A DNA stretch of 64,000 bases from Cladopsammia gracilis (taxonomy: Eukaryota > Cnidaria > Anthozoa > Scleractinia > Dendrophylliidae). Position numbers and translations under genes: made by a program. Below the pieces are notes generated by a model. It did not search any database. It was not told the origin of the DNA and saw nothing but the letters and a program-made list of their open reading frames with translations. The stretch spans positions 186,001 to 250,000 of the forward strand of contig JAJGOT010000038.1 in the NCBI GenBank assembly GCA_022457155.1, given 5' to 3'. Shown here one piece after another: positions 1 to 11,190 of the stretch (within the stretch, counting starts at the first letter, position 1; every line of letters starts with the position of its first letter).

Positions 1-143
1 TGGTATGGTCGTATGGTGTGGTCGTATGGTATGGTCGTATGGTGTGGTCGTATGGTGTGGTTGTATGGTATGGTCGTATGGTGTGGTCGTATGGTGTGGT
101 CGTATGGTGTGGTCGTATGGTGTGGTCGTATGGTGTGGTCGTA
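1..143. repeat. 13-bp minisatellite
   Basis: About eleven copies of a 13-base unit (TATGGTGTGGTCG, with a TATGGTATGGTCG variant) run from the window edge to base 143. The array is open in several frames, so the small ORFs across it are artefacts. Its left end lies outside the window. Confidence 0.95.
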
Positions 144-186
144 ACTCATGGTTCCACTGTATCGCAATTATATCGCCTTGTTCCTC

Positions 187-390
187 TTAACCCTTTAACG
201 CCCAAGAGTGCTAACACTCAAAATTCAAGACAATCTCAAATTTCATATTGTGAAATACTGAATAACAAATAAAACAATACTAAAATACTGCCGAAGAGGT
301 TTAATTTGAATGTTAACATCATAGAATTTCGCTGACAGACTCGAAAGTTAGAACTTCACTACATGTCCCCATAATTGACTCTGAGAATAG
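187..390. mobile_element. MITE-like CCCAAGAGTG repeat, copy 1 (one end lost)
   Basis: The stretch opens with TTAACCCTTTAACGCCCAAG and shares its whole order of short motifs (fat blocks such as AAATACTGA, CATTTGAATG-like, GACTC.AAAGTTAGAA, CATAATTGACTCTGAGA) with the copy at 2931-3135. The right terminal AAAGGGTT end is not present, so this copy looks truncated or decayed. No coding capacity. Confidence 0.7.
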
Positions 391-1274
391 CAGAATAACG
401 CTTTTATTCATTTAAACTATTGCTCAGTTTCTTTTGACCCAAGTAAGGCCGATTACATTACCTGTAATGCCCTGTAATGCCCACTTATATGGCAACTTTT
501 TTGCATTTTGTTATTAATATTCACAAAACTGTGCCTGCATATTTTATCTGGTTAAAGTATATTTCATGGTTCATGTATGGCTTCGAGGCTCTTATTATTA
601 ACCAGTGGAAAGATTATGGTCCGATAGGTATGTAGTCTTTTTTGTTGCACGAACTTATTGTCAAGGTCGTTTCGTTGAGTTAAACCTTATGTACTAGATA
701 TTCGTCATATGTGGTTCCCGGGTGTCAAGCATTGAACATACCCCATTTTAAGCATTATTTAGTGTTGTTGTGAATTGTGTTCCAATATATTTACAAATTC
801 ACCGTAACTCTAAACTCATGTGGACCTATAAAAAAACATCAAAACCCATTGTGTTCGGCAAAGGTTAACCTTTTGCATTCATGTTAGACAGAAACGCGAA
901 AAATTGGGCTAGATAAATATCAGACAAAATTTGTTATCCTGTGTACCAAAACGCAAAACAGGCTAGTTGTTTTAAGTATAGAATCCAAAATATCATCTCA
1001 GTTAAAACTATGAATTAAAATCAAATTTAACTTTTTTGTTCCGAAAATGGAAGCAGATTTATGTTTTTTTAGGAAGACATGAGGCTATCATCTTTGTTAT
1101 AAATGTTTTTTTCTTGTTCGGCATATATTATTTGTAGACTGTGGAAACACAATTGTTGCGCCCAACCAGTCAGCGATAAACGGCTCGTCGGGGGATGAGG
1201 GGGCGTTTTGTGTACCGAATGGTAATACACTATATTCAAAGTTTTTAAATGTCGTATGTTTAAGCTAGAAATAT
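391..1274. other. No gene seen
   Basis: AT-rich non-coding sequence with no convincing ORF, exon or repeat structure that I could support. Confidence 0.5.
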
Positions 1275-1457
1275 ATTCGACCCTCCTTAATAATGGCACC
1301 AAAGGGGCAGACCCAAGTGTCCGCATTATAGAGGTTTCCGTATTGTAGAGGTAAAAATTGTATGAATTTTTGGTAACTTTGGGATCAAGAGCTGTTCATG
1401 ATACAGAGGTGTCCGTTTTATGGAGGGGAGGTGTCCGTAAGGAGAGGTTTGACTGCA
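1275..1457. mobile_element. pogo/Tigger-like MITE remnant
   Basis: The ends are imperfect inverted repeats (left TTCGACCCTCCTTA, right complement GTCAAACCTCTCCTTA), with internal 'GTGTCCG..TTATAGAGG' motifs of the same kind as the larger element at 43407-44288. Such CAGTC..CCTC termini with a TA target are typical of pogo/Tigger-type Tc1/mariner elements (family knowledge). Ends are decayed, so limits are approximate. Confidence 0.5.
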
Positions 1458-1870
1458 TATCTAAAATTTACTTCTCATTTATATTGGCAAATGCTGATCT
1501 TACTCGTGAGCCTGCACGCAGACGTCTTCTATTTTCTTTGCTTCACTTGGAAAAAGACGTCTGTGCGCAGGCTCCGCTAATCTCTGACCCGTTCCTGTTT
1601 ATGAGGAATGAAGCTATCAGCTTGTTGTCCTCTGGGACTCAAATGTGTTTGATATAAACGGCGACAACTTTGTTTGTTTGTTTCATTTTTCAGAACAATC
1701 TACTTCGTGACATTTACTGTCCTATAGCACTGATGGTAGGATTTCGTATAATCTCCTACTTATTTCTACTGAGAAGAGCTCATAAGGAACAGTGATGTGG
1801 ACAAAGGTTCTGTCATCTCAGTACTGGAATTTTTGCAAATGTTTCAACATTTCCATTAAAATACTAGCAA

Positions 1871-2630
1871 CTCTTTCACTCCCACGAGCAGCTAAAATCA
1901 AATTGCGAGATGATCCCAAATTTCATTTTGTAAAATACTGAGAAACAAATAGTACGATTGAAAAGTACTACTAGTAACTTTCATTTGAATGGCCACCCTG
2001 TAGGATTTCATCCAGAGACCCAAATGTTAGAACCACCTTGTACAGCATAATAAACAGTACCACAGGAAAGTACTGCTCAGTAGCTTTCATTTGAATGGTC
2101 ACACTTTAGGATTTCATCCACAGACTCAAAAGTTAGAACCACCTTGTACAGCATAATAAACAGTACCACAGGAAGGTACTGCCCAGTAGCTTTCATTTGA
2201 ATGGTCACACTTTAGGATTTCATCCACAGACTCAAAAGTTAGAACCACCTTGTACAGCATAATAAACAGTACCACAGGAAAGTACTGCTCAGTAGCTTTC
2301 ATTTGAATGGTCACACTTTAGGATTTCATCCACAGACCCAAAAGTTAGAAACACATTCTACAGCATATCAAACAGTATCACAGGAAAGGTCAGTAGCTTT
2401 CATTTGAATGGTCACGCTGTGGGATTTCATCCAGAGACCCAAAAGTTAGAAACACATTGTACAGTATAATAAACAGGACCACAGGAAAGTACTACTCACT
2501 AGCTTTCCTATGAATGTTCACACTTTAGATTTCATCCAGACTCCAAATTAAAGCTAGAATTATCTTGTACAGCATAATAAACAGAACCACAGGAAGAACA
2601 TTACATGACTTTGAGAGTTAAAGGTTAATG
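1871..2630. repeat. 106-bp tandem array inside a MITE-like element
   Basis: The motif GGATTTCATCC recurs at 2003, 2109, 2215, 2321, 2422 and about 2528, a 106-base period with one short (101) unit. The array is framed by sequence resembling the ends of the 2931-3135 element (left CTCTTTCACTCCCACGAG, right TTTGAGAGTTAAAGG). It therefore reads as one copy of that family whose middle was amplified about six times. The 62-aa minus-strand ORF over it is just two repeat units. Confidence 0.85.
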
Positions 2631-2930
2631 CTAATCTGAGATTATTTTGTTTAATTTTTAATTATGATTAATCGTTATTCCCATTACTGAGGTTGTCCGT
2701 TAGGGGTTGCTCAGCTGTGTATTAAAAAAAAAACACGCGAATATATTAAACTAGTAGTATTGAGAGACAATGGATTTGCATCAAGGTGGCAGTCATTGAA
2801 TAACAGAACAGCTTATAGAGTGTGGCTGTGAAGACCAATCCTAGATTGAGATACTCGTCCGTAACTGAGTGATATAGAGGTCGGGAAGAGCCTAATAATG
2901 TAAATGCATGTGGTCAACTTCAGTTATCGT

Positions 2931-3135
2931 TTAACCCCTTAACACCCAAGAGTGCCAAAAATCAACATTCAAGAAATTTCATTTTGTAAAATATTGAAAA
3001 ACAAATTATACCATGCAAAAGTACCTCCGAAGAGGTTTCATTTAAATGGTCACACCATAGGATTTTGTCGACAGACTCAAAAGTTAGAAGTACATTACAT
3101 GTCTGCATAATTGACTCTGAGAGTGAAAGGGTTCA
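2931..3135. mobile_element. MITE-like CCCAAGAGTG repeat, full copy
   Basis: It starts TTAACCCCTTAACACCCAAG and ends GAGTGAAAGGGTTCAA, giving short terminal inverted repeats (TTAACCC / GGGTTCAA). About 205 bases, non-coding. Relatives lie at 187-390, 1871-2630 and 52379-52466. Confidence 0.7.
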
Positions 3136-3982
3136 ATAAGCGTATAAGCGATGGTGGCATGATTGTTTCGTTATGACTACAGATAAGTTGTGCTAGTTGT
3201 ACTTCATGTTATTTATTCACGTAATGTCAGCTCGTTATTAAACAGTTTTGCTTTAGGAATAAGCATTTTTGATTATTGAAAACTATTCTTTATTTCTCGA
3301 TGCATTTTTTTTTACGAGAACATAATATCTTAGCCGAAAGTCGATGAGCCCAGTCATGGTGCGCCGTACCAGATAAACGTGTTTGGTGGGATTTGCTCAG
3401 CCCGTTCTTACAAGTTTCATAAGGTCAAGCACATTACGCTACAGAAAAAAGAATAAAAGAGTTAGTTTATTAAGAAACTGCGGTGCTGCGTCGATGGGGG
3501 AGTGTAACATGTGGTTTTGCCAACTGAGTTGATCCGGTAAATTGACCACCGTAAAGAGATTCAAGAAAGGCAAGCGCTCAAAACGTCAGCTGTTGAATAT
3601 GTTTACAGTAGCCATTTTAGCTTCTCAACTGATTTTGATAAAACCAAATTTTCACGAATCAGAACCGGCCAAATAGGCCACTCCGAAAAATACCATGATA
3701 CTCATTTATGTGCAGGCTCAGTCTCAAAGGGTGTAATTATTCAAGTCTCCTTTGTTAGAATGGCACAATGGAATTTAGAGTACATTTAGGAACGCCAGGG
3801 CGTAGCATTTTGTGTTCGCATACAAATATGCACCGTATGCAAATTACCACGAAGTTGAAGCATAGCACGTGCAGTTTGTGCTAAAAACAAAAAAAATATT
3901 GAAAAAACAGGCTTACATCGAGCATCACCTAAACCTGCACTTTAAAGAGTATTATGGTATTTTAATAGTTTCTGGGGTGGGG
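3136..3982. other. No gene seen
   Basis: Non-coding, AT-rich; no supported feature. Confidence 0.5.
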
Positions 3983-4222
3983 AATAGACCATTTTACAGT
4001 TGTGTGCTTGGTGACCTGGCCTTTGAATGGAAGTGAGGCTGGAGGTGACCTTGTTGTGATACAGAACTTAGTGCTTTTCATGTGTAAATTCAGCTAGTTA
4101 GCATGAGAAAAACATTATTAACATATGAAAAGCACTAAGGTCTGTATCAAAACAAGGTCACCTCCAGCCTCGCTTCCATTCAAAGGCCAGGTCACCAAAC
4201 ACACAACTGTAAAATGGTCTAT
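3983..4222. mobile_element. Foldback (palindromic) element
   Basis: About 100-base arms read AATAGACCATTTTACAGTTG at the left end and its complement at the right end, around a short AT-rich spacer. Arms match over nearly their whole length. No coding capacity. It sits directly against the 5' break of the Penelope-like fragment that follows. Confidence 0.85.
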
Positions 4223-4229
4223 TGAGTAA

Positions 4230-4697
4230 ACATGGTACTTAAAACCCAACACCAGTGCTGAGCTCACGACCGAGTTCAAATCTACTGCGGTTTTGCCTTA
4301 TGTCAAAGGTCTGTCCGAACAACTTCGCCGCTGCCTACAACAACAAGGCGTACGCGCTGTTTTCAAGTCGGAGACTACACTTAGATCACACCTAGTACGG
4401 CCTAAAGACGCTGTTGACCCGACTAAACAAGATGGCGTGGTTTACAGAATTCCCTGTGAATGCGGTAAAGTTTATATCGGCGAGACTGGAAGACCTATGC
4501 AAGACAGAATAAAAGAGCATGACCGAGACATCCGATTCGCCCGTACCCAGACCTCCGCCGTTTCAGAGCACGCCAACAACACCGGACACCACCCGCTTTG
4601 GAATGAAGTAACGTTTATTGATCGTGATCCTCATTGGTACACACGCAGGGTAAAAGAGGCGATCCACATAAGACTTAACCCTAACAACATCAACAGG

Positions 4698-4741
<44 letters not shown>

Positions 4742-4874
4742 AAAACACAACAACAGGAGAGCCGTACGACTACGGACCGCCGAGGGAACAATTCGCCGAA
4801 ACAACGAGGATCAAAATGTGCCAGTCACAGCTGTTGAAAACCAACCAATCACAGCAGAGCATCGTGCTTCATAA
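4230..4874 (+). pseudogene. Penelope-like element, C-terminal GIY-YIG endonuclease (5'-truncated)
   Basis: An open frame runs from just after a TAA at 4227 to the TAA at 4872. It carries a GIY-YIG nuclease core: VYRIPCECGKVYIGETGR, then RIKEHDRD, SEHANNTGHH, and VKEAIHIR.N with the downstream NRDSGIEIPEAW segment. The paired cysteines before KVYIG and the following histidines are the usual Penelope-like (PLE) arrangement. In PLEs this domain follows the reverse transcriptase and nicks the target DNA. The RT is missing: the frame begins eight bases after the foldback element at 3983-4222. The end of the frame looks natural, and a hammerhead-like motif follows 29 bases later. The ~200-codon open frame suggests fairly recent loss of the 5' part. 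Confidence in the family is high; activity is excluded by truncation. Confidence 0.88.
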
Positions 4875-4903
4875 GGTGACGCGTAACCAGTCGACCCCAT
4901 CGC

Positions 4904-4937
4904 CTGAAGAAGACTAGCAGTATGCAGTCGAAACGTC
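4904..4937 (+). ncRNA. Hammerhead-ribozyme-like motif, locus 1
   Basis: CTGAAGA (fits CUGANGA) is followed by a hairpin, with GACT at 4912-4915 pairing AGTC at 4926-4929 and GCA/TGC inside, then GAAA, C and GTC. That is the conserved core order of a hammerhead. It lies just downstream of a PLE endonuclease frame, and PLEs are known to carry hammerheads in their terminal repeats. Stem III has no loop of its own; the ACGT across it is self-complementary, so only a dimeric form would be plausible. Activity is inference. Confidence 0.55.
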
Positions 4938-5942
4938 GCGATCCACATCGGAAGTGACTACATCGTGAGACAAACGAAAAATACTTCTTTACTATGGTAC
5001 TTATTCTTAAAACAGTCTGAACGTAGCACTGTTTCACTGCTATCACTTGATTTGTTGCTGATTAAAACGGGTGTACGAACAAATATGGTAAATACTATAG
5101 CATTGTATTACATTTTTACATTGATTTTATAGTCTAAGACGTTTTATGGGACGACTATAAAATAAATAATAGTAAAGATAAAAATAAAGAGATTACATTT
5201 GACCAATCACATTAAACGAAAGTTAAGGCGGTAAACCATTGAGCCATTGGTACGAAGTGCGCAAAAAAAATGAATCCGGTGTTAAGCGTGGGAAAACATA
5301 AACCCGGTGCCAAGCGCGCGAAACATCAACCCGGTGCCGAGAACGAATCGCAACTCTTAGAACAAGTTACTTTATTGGCCAACCAAACAACAGATGAATG
5401 ACCCAAACAATGCCCCTATCCCTAAAAACAATAGCAGCTGTGTTTTTCAAGGCCAATGAAAATAGAGGTTTTTGAGAGCTGCGTGGTACTTTGGGCGGTG
5501 CCAAGTGCGAGAGAAAAATGTAATCAAAGTTACATTATTTTATGTTTGCTGTGATTGGTTCGAGCATGTCCCACCACAGGTAGCTCATGCTTTGGTTCCA
5601 CCAGACAAGAAAACACAAAACCAATGCAACAAGGTCATCATCATCATCATCATCATCATTCTCATTAGCATCATTATCAAACCGTTGATTGCAACTGAAT
5701 TTATATCACAGCATATTTTAAAACCTGAGCAAAGCACCCATTCATAAGTAGAATTTTATATTTATAAAGGTTTCGACAATTTTATCACATAGTTTGCATT
5801 TATTGTTGTTATTTATATTTTAATATTTAGGTATTTATACTTATATATATAAATAGGTTTTAGACTTTTTGAATTGTATATAAATACGTGTACGTAAAGC
5901 GCATTTGGGCAATTTTGCAGAGTGTGCTATATAAATAATAAG
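4938..5942. other. Non-coding stretch with short repeats
   Basis: Three loose 30-base repeats built on CCGGTGCCAAGCGCGCGAAA occur at about 5275-5345, with a related piece near 5500. A CAT-type microsatellite occupies about 5636-5660. ORFs here have no recognisable domain. Confidence 0.5.
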
Positions 5943-6015
5943 TTATTGTTATTATTATTATTATTATTATTATATTATTATTTTATCATTATTATTATTA
6001 TTATTATTATTATTA
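5943..6015. repeat. (ATT)n microsatellite
   Basis: Interrupted ATT triplet run of about 70 bases. Confidence 0.95.
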
Positions 6016-6369
6016 GATTTATTTTACTATCTTGACTTTGTGATGATTTAGAAAATCACAAAGATGAGAATAAAGAAAAAAGCAAGATTAAAGATTGTTC
6101 CCACCATCCGGACGCCTGAAATGTTAGTCTCCGTATTCACCATCACTCCGGACGTTTTTACAAGGTAATAAAATTATAAATCCTTGCAATAAAATTATAA
6201 AATTCACTAGAAAATTCACAACAACAAAAAAACAATTTGATAAAAAAGCAAGGCTGATAAACGGTACAGAAACGACTATATTTGCAAAATATCCGCCTTT
6301 CTTCTTAAGACCCTGAAGAATAAAGGCTGTGCCTTTCGAAATATTGAATATTTTACAAATATATATATG

Positions 6370-6510
6370 TTATTTACCGGCCGGGAGGTCCGTATAGGAA
6401 AAAACTGTGCCAGAGGTCTCGAGTACGGCCCGAGGCCGCAGGCTGAGGGCCGTACTCGAGACCGAGGGCACAGTTTTTTCCTATACGGACCGACCAAGGC
6501 CGGTAAATAA
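6370..6510. mobile_element. Foldback element with GC-rich centre
   Basis: TTATTTACCGGCC at the left is mirrored by GGCCGGTAAATAA at the right. The arms continue through GTCCGTATAGGAAAAAACTG and meet at a GC-rich centre. Non-coding, about 141 bases. Confidence 0.85.
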
Positions 6511-6695
6511 CTTATCTATTTTTTTCCTACTTCAATTCTGTGATTTGCCGAGAAAATCTTGATATACTTGTACAGCTTTCCAAGTAATTTCTTTACGCGC
6601 CGCGTAAAGCAAAACTGACACAACGCGTGCAAAGTAACTCGGTAATCTTCACAACTTTTTCATTCAGAAACAAAAAAACTTACTTTACAAAGTGA

Positions 6696-7362
6696 CGTAT
6701 CAAGAAATGGTCTATTGTACCGGGTCAAATTCGCACATTAAGATTTAAACAATAGATCCTTTGTTTTAAGTGACACTGCCGAAACAATGCCGAAACGTTC
6801 GTGCATGATCGTAAAATCTTCGATAATAACAGATATTTACATCAACAATTATTTTCCGCGGCGTAAGATTTAAATGCTTTCACCTCGGAACTAAAAGCCG
6901 CAGTAAAACAAAAATCCAAAATAAAACGAGTTGAGTGCATTGCTGGTTTGTTATCCGATGAAAGTAGCTGCCGTTAGCCTCGCAAAATCGACTTTCAGGC
7001 ATGAGGAATAAAGCAACACGTTCACGTAACAACTGTTTGCGCGGCTACAAGATTTGAATGATTTATAAATGAGAACAAAGCTCGTTTAAACCTTAAGAAA
7101 GCAACCAATGTGTTATTGTCAGAGGAATTTTTATGCCTCGCTGTTGTTAGTTTGTCGTGTCAGTTATAGCTCTGTACCTCCCTCACGGGGGAACTTGCCA
7201 CTTAGCGCTCGGTCCCGCCGAAGATTCATCGGAAATTTTGAATTTCCCTCGCTTGTTATAAGCCATTGTTTCACCGTTGATCGTTTTTGCCCTTACATGG
7301 ACAAAAACGATCACGAATACAATAGCTATTGTTGTCGAATTTGACCCGCTTTTCTTGATACG
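6696..7362. mobile_element. Possible TIR-bounded element
   Basis: Left CGTATCAAGAAA..CGGGTCAAATTCG is mirrored at the right by CGAATTTGACCCG..TTTCTTGATACG, with different spacing inside the two ends. No transposase. The 78-aa ORF inside has no domain I recognise. Confidence 0.4.
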
Positions 7363-7933
7363 AACTAATTTCTATCAGTTTATTTCTCTCGGTAGAATAA
7401 ACGGCTGTTGTGTTTGTCTGCGGTGAGGATCGAGAAATGTTCTAGCCAACAGCGAAGCCGTGGAAAGCTGAAGATTAACTTTAAAAACTTTTCAAATTTT
7501 TCTACAAATGGAAAGTCGAGCGTAATTCATTCATAGCAGTGCGAAAGCTTAAACTGAGCTATTCTTATTTCAAAATCATATCGTCATAGCGTGTTTTCGG
7601 GTCTTGGTCAGCCGATGTCAGCTATGCATGGTGAAACTTTGCTGGTTTTCTTCATTGTTTTCTTCATTTTTGTCGTTAAATATTTTATCTAGCTAATAAA
7701 ATTCGCTTTCGCTTTGGTAGCTTTCGTCTGGGTCCATATTTGACGAGAAAATTCAATAATACCAGGCTCATGCACAAGCTTAAAACAACGGAGTCACAAA
7801 TTATCATGATTGTTCAACTACGCAACCCGGGCGGAATCGTTGAGTGAGCGGGCAGGATCGTAAATAAACCAATCATATTGCAGGATTCGCAGAATTCCGC
7901 CCGCTCGCGCTCTGAGAAAAAAATAATATGCAC
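7363..7933. other. No gene seen
   Basis: Non-coding, no supported feature. Confidence 0.5.
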
Positions 7934-7957
7934 TTATTGACTGAGTGGGAGGGCCGG

Positions 7958-8293
7958 GGTTAAGCCTAAAGAATACCGTTCAGAAGGACGTCGGACACCT
8001 TATTGAAACTTATATAACGGAGTAACTGGTTAGCTTTCAGTTGATGTTATCGGTAGCAGTTTATATAGTTAAATTTAGGCCTGAACAACCCGAGAAGCTA
8101 GGTGGTACAGTGGTACGGTAGGCTATCTAAGCCTAGCTGAGATCACAGGTTCAATCCTGAGTTGGGGATTTTAGATTTTCTTTTTTACACTTAAAAATTT
8201 ATTGAAAATAAAATTCTAAGTGTCGACATTACGTTATATAAGTCTTAATAAGGTGTCCGACGTCCCTCTAAACGGTATTCTTTAGGCACAACC
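7958..8293 (+). mobile_element. tRNA-bearing MITE, copy 1 (MULE-type 9-bp duplication)
   Basis: A 336-base element has about 57-base terminal inverted repeats: GCCTAAAGAATACCG, then ACGTCGGACACCTTATT, near each end, with few mismatches. Its outer ends are GGTT..AACC. The 9-base GAGGGCCGG occurs immediately outside both ends (7949-7957 and 8294-8302). A 9-bp duplication with long TIRs is the habit of Mutator-like elements (family knowledge). The body holds a tRNA-like segment. There is no transposase, so it would be non-autonomous. It is inserted into the foldback element at 7934-8416. Confidence 0.85.
8094..8166 (+). other. tRNA-derived segment with pol III B box
   Basis: GCTAGGTGGTACAGTGGTA resembles a tRNA 5' half with A box. 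About 45 bases on, GGTTCAATCC (8148-8157) fits the B-box consensus GGTTCRANYCC. I cannot fold it into a proper cloverleaf with confidence, so it is called tRNA-derived rather than a tRNA gene. The same segment is in the copy at 37136-37474. Confidence 0.6.
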
Positions 8294-8461
8294 GAGGGCC
8301 GGACGGGAAAACATTTGGCTTCAGGTCATGGCGTACGGGCCGAGCGCAGCGGGTCCGTGCGCCATGACCGAGAGCCAAATATTTTCCCGTCCGGCCCGAC
8401 CTAACTCAGTCAATAATAATATATATACATAGCCCAAGCCTAACAGCGTCGCACTTTGAAC

Positions 8462-9578
8462 AAGCTTAACTAAGGTGAAACTTAACTAAGGTGAAACTTA
8501 ACTAAGGTGAAAGGTTGGAAGCACAAGAATTAAGATTGACGAATGGGCTATTTTCAATTTTAGCAATTCTCGAAAACAGTATTACGCGACCGTCTGCACA
8601 GTACATTTTTATAGACCGTACAAAAGTTTCTCTGTCTAGAATAACTAGTACCACTAGTTTCCGAATAAAATACAGTTTATGTTGGTCAAAAATTGCCCGA
8701 GAAACTGATTTGAAAATCAAAAATTGCAAAAATACACAAACATATTTGCATATGGCGATGCGAGTGAAGATAGAATTGTACTATAAAATCAAAGTCTTGT
8801 TTTGTTTACATAAAATCGCTTTTCAATCTATCTAATGAATGAACAAACACATAAAAATGGACAACACAATCTTCTTTCGAAAAAATTTATTCAAATCTCC
8901 ATTAGTTTACGTTTAAAAGCAAAACGCGTACCATTTAATTATAGCTCATCGAGTTTAAGCTTTCTTCGATGAAATTCAAGAGATCGATACAACTGAATTT
9001 AAGCACGTTTTAAAATCAATTCTCCAAAACTAACAATAATACTAATAAAAAGTCGCTCACAGATTGATATCAATATAAATTCTCATCGAAAACTGTAATC
9101 TGTTTTACCTTTAAGTTCCTGGCTTGCTTGGAAATTCAAATGTCCGCTTCTGGTTCTGAAATCCGTAGAAAGCAAAGATCTCCCGCATTGATAAAAACGT
9201 AATACATGAAGTTCCTCGAAGCAAGATTTTATCCCTGAAAGCTCGTCTTTTTCCACTAAAGCGGCTTCTGAGTATTCCTTAATTAGTATTCCTGTCTTGA
9301 GTAGCAAACCGCGAAAAAAATGCAGGAAAATAACGACTTTAATTCTCCGCTAGACACAACAAAACAACTAAAGTGTTTCCCGAGCTCACGGCTGTGTGGC
9401 CGCGCGAAAAACAAAGCCTTGCTTTCAAGATCCCGGATGTTGTTCCAACACGGCGGGCGGACGGACACGCGCCCGCGAAACATTCCGCTAGCCATGACCA
9501 TGAAAAATGACGGCGATAGGTTCTATGAGTATGGGGCTGCGCAGCCAGGCCTTCGGCCTGGCAAGTGCTCCGCTATAA
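8462..9578 (+). mobile_element. Dispersed 1.1-kb element, copy A (most complete)
   Basis: It begins with three tandem copies of a CTTAACTAAGGTGAAA unit. Near its other end it has CGCGGGCGCGT-like sequence, TATGAGTATGGGGCTGCGCA, an 8-bp GC hairpin with TTC loop (GCCAGGCC/GGCCTGGC, around 9544-9562) and then GCTCCGCTATAA. Related copies are at 37060-38878 (reverse, interrupted), 41151-41408 (reverse, internally deleted) and 54515-54760 (reverse, hairpin end only). A short frame reading RPRNIPLAMTMKN recurs in the copies but has no known domain. A hairpin just inside one end recalls Helitron 3' ends, but the CTRR terminus is not clear, so the class stays open. Confidence 0.7.
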
Positions 9579-10766
9579 GTATTTTATAATATGACTAGAA
9601 AGTACAAGAATAGTTGTGCAGTGCGAGGTCACTCGAACTCGAGCGGGGCCGGACGGCTTTTTCCGGACCGGCTCACGTCAACCCGTCCGGCCACGCTCAC
9701 ATCACCTTGTGATTCTATTTTTTGTGGGATTGCGTCAGCGGGGCCTTACGGTCATATTATAAAGTCGTTTCTGTACCGTTAAAAATCAGCCTTGCTTTTT
9801 ACAAAATCGTATCATTATTTTATAGAAGATTAGATCCTTTACTACAGGATCCGGTGCTTCTATTTCGTTACGGTGGCCTTTGCAAATACAGTTACTTGTT
9901 TACAACAAAAACAAAACGGAAAACGGTGGACTACGAGGAGACCGCTGAGCGCCTGTAGTAAGGAGAGGCGACACGCACACTTTGTGCCTCCTGGTATCTT
10001 GGGGGCGAACAATTAGATTTATGAGCGGGGTTGGGTGGGGGGATGTTGCAAGCTGACGATGTTGAATTAATGGAGCCGAAACCAATTGTGGAATTGCACG
10101 CATTTTGGGCATCCTACTGATGAACAGTTACGAAATTCAGATATATTTAGTAGCCACATTTATTTGCGGTCTGTCCCCTTTGAATTGGAAAAAATATCCT
10201 GCAAATGCGAAAGCCCGACTTAAGCTTTGTACTTTTAGCAAAAAAATTCGTGCAGCAACACAGCTAAAAGAAAAAATCTCGAGCACATACTAGATCACCC
10301 ATCCAAATTTCCTCACCCCCCCCCCCCACCCCCTAACCCCTTCTCCTCTCATAAGTCTAATGGTTGGCCCCTTAGCGCGTGCTCACTTCTTTCGCTCGCT
10401 CACCAGGGCTCGTCGTCTAACACAACAGTAACTGATGTAGTTTGTCAGCTGAACTGCTGACGCTTACAAGGAACATATATATTCTTTTAAAACTTCCCTA
10501 ACAATAACCCCATCCTGTAATACAATCGCATTACCATCCATGCCATCATTATCTTTCATTACATTCCCATCATCACCGTCTTTCGTTCTACTCATCTCCA
10601 TTCATGATGCAGAAATTATGGAATACTGCACAGGCTGTTGCAGTTTTGACTGCAAAGAGTCATATTACAGTCCAACCACTTAGCTAAAATCCTTCATCGG
10701 TTCTTCAAATTACCAAGGGCACATTCAACAGATACTCTGGAAGCCGTCAGCTGTTTATTAAATGCA
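9579..10766. other. Non-coding, with a GC-rich inverted repeat
   Basis: GGCCGGACGG near 9648 is mirrored by CCGTCCGGCC ending near 9692. A poly-C stretch lies near 10313-10335. No supported gene. Confidence 0.5.
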
Positions 10767-10903
10767 ATACAGGTTTTGCACGGCAGCCATGTTGCATGGC
10801 AGGAACAATAAATTCTTTTTCCCATGGGAAAGAATGTTCTTTCTATTGCAAAACATTTTCATTGTTCCTGCCATGCAACATGGCTGCCGTGCAAAACCTC
10901 TAT
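10767..10903. mobile_element. Foldback element
   Basis: AGGTTTTGCACGGCAGCC and the following CATGTTGCATGGCAGGAACA are mirrored at the right end by the exact complement. The arms are about 39 bases plus outer AATA/TATT, around a TTCCCATGGGAA-containing centre. Non-coding; it directly borders the Harbinger relic. Confidence 0.85.
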
Positions 10904-10904
10904 T

Positions 10905-11190
10905 AGCTTATCTTGATCTTCAGTTGAGTCAGGAAAAGGTTTCTGGGGCCATGGTCCGAGGAGATAAGCGCTACCCCGACGAGATAAGTTAGATAAGGCT
11001 GAATTTCGTGGCCACTAATCTGTGTTGTAGGGTTATTGAGGATTGCATTGCCCTCTGCACGTAGTTGTGCAATGTATTGTTTCTCAGAACTCGGGCATCG
11101 TGGAGACTTCCAGGAAATCCGGCAGGGAAATCCAATAATGTTTTTCTACCGTCCACACCACCTTGAACTATAAGTCATATTGCTGATATC
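10905..11190 (-). pseudogene. PIF/Harbinger (HARBI1-type) DDE nuclease relic
   Basis: Reading the minus strand gives VDGRKTLLDFPAGFPGSLHDARV, with RNNTLH after it; PGS.HDARV.RN is the hallmark around the second catalytic aspartate of HARBI1-type nucleases. Downstream GHEIQPYL and, after a one-base shift, SAYLLGPWP.KPF match the family's IPPYLLGDSAYPL.PW.MKPF block. At least one frameshift and a lost GD in the third block make it dead. The N-terminal part and the Myb-like partner protein are absent. Only about 90 residues survive. Confidence 0.8.

Larger units (their letters stand above)
7934..8416. mobile_element. Foldback element split by a later insertion
   Basis: TTATTGACTGAGT at the left end is mirrored by ACTCAGTCAATAA at the right. 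Its GC-rich arms (GGCCGGACGGGAAAA and complement) are whole only when the 336-base tRNA-bearing MITE at 7958-8293 and one 9-bp duplication are mentally removed, leaving about 138 bases. Confidence 0.8.

Noticed and set aside
8094..8166. Functional tRNA gene
   Set aside because: The A-box half and acceptor stem do not fold convincingly, and both copies sit inside a MITE; kept as tRNA-derived only.
9320..9589. ORF with RPRNIPLAMTMKN conserved at 37.4 and 54.6 kb, as a gene family
   Set aside because: The conservation follows the whole non-coding element and frames are not kept between copies.
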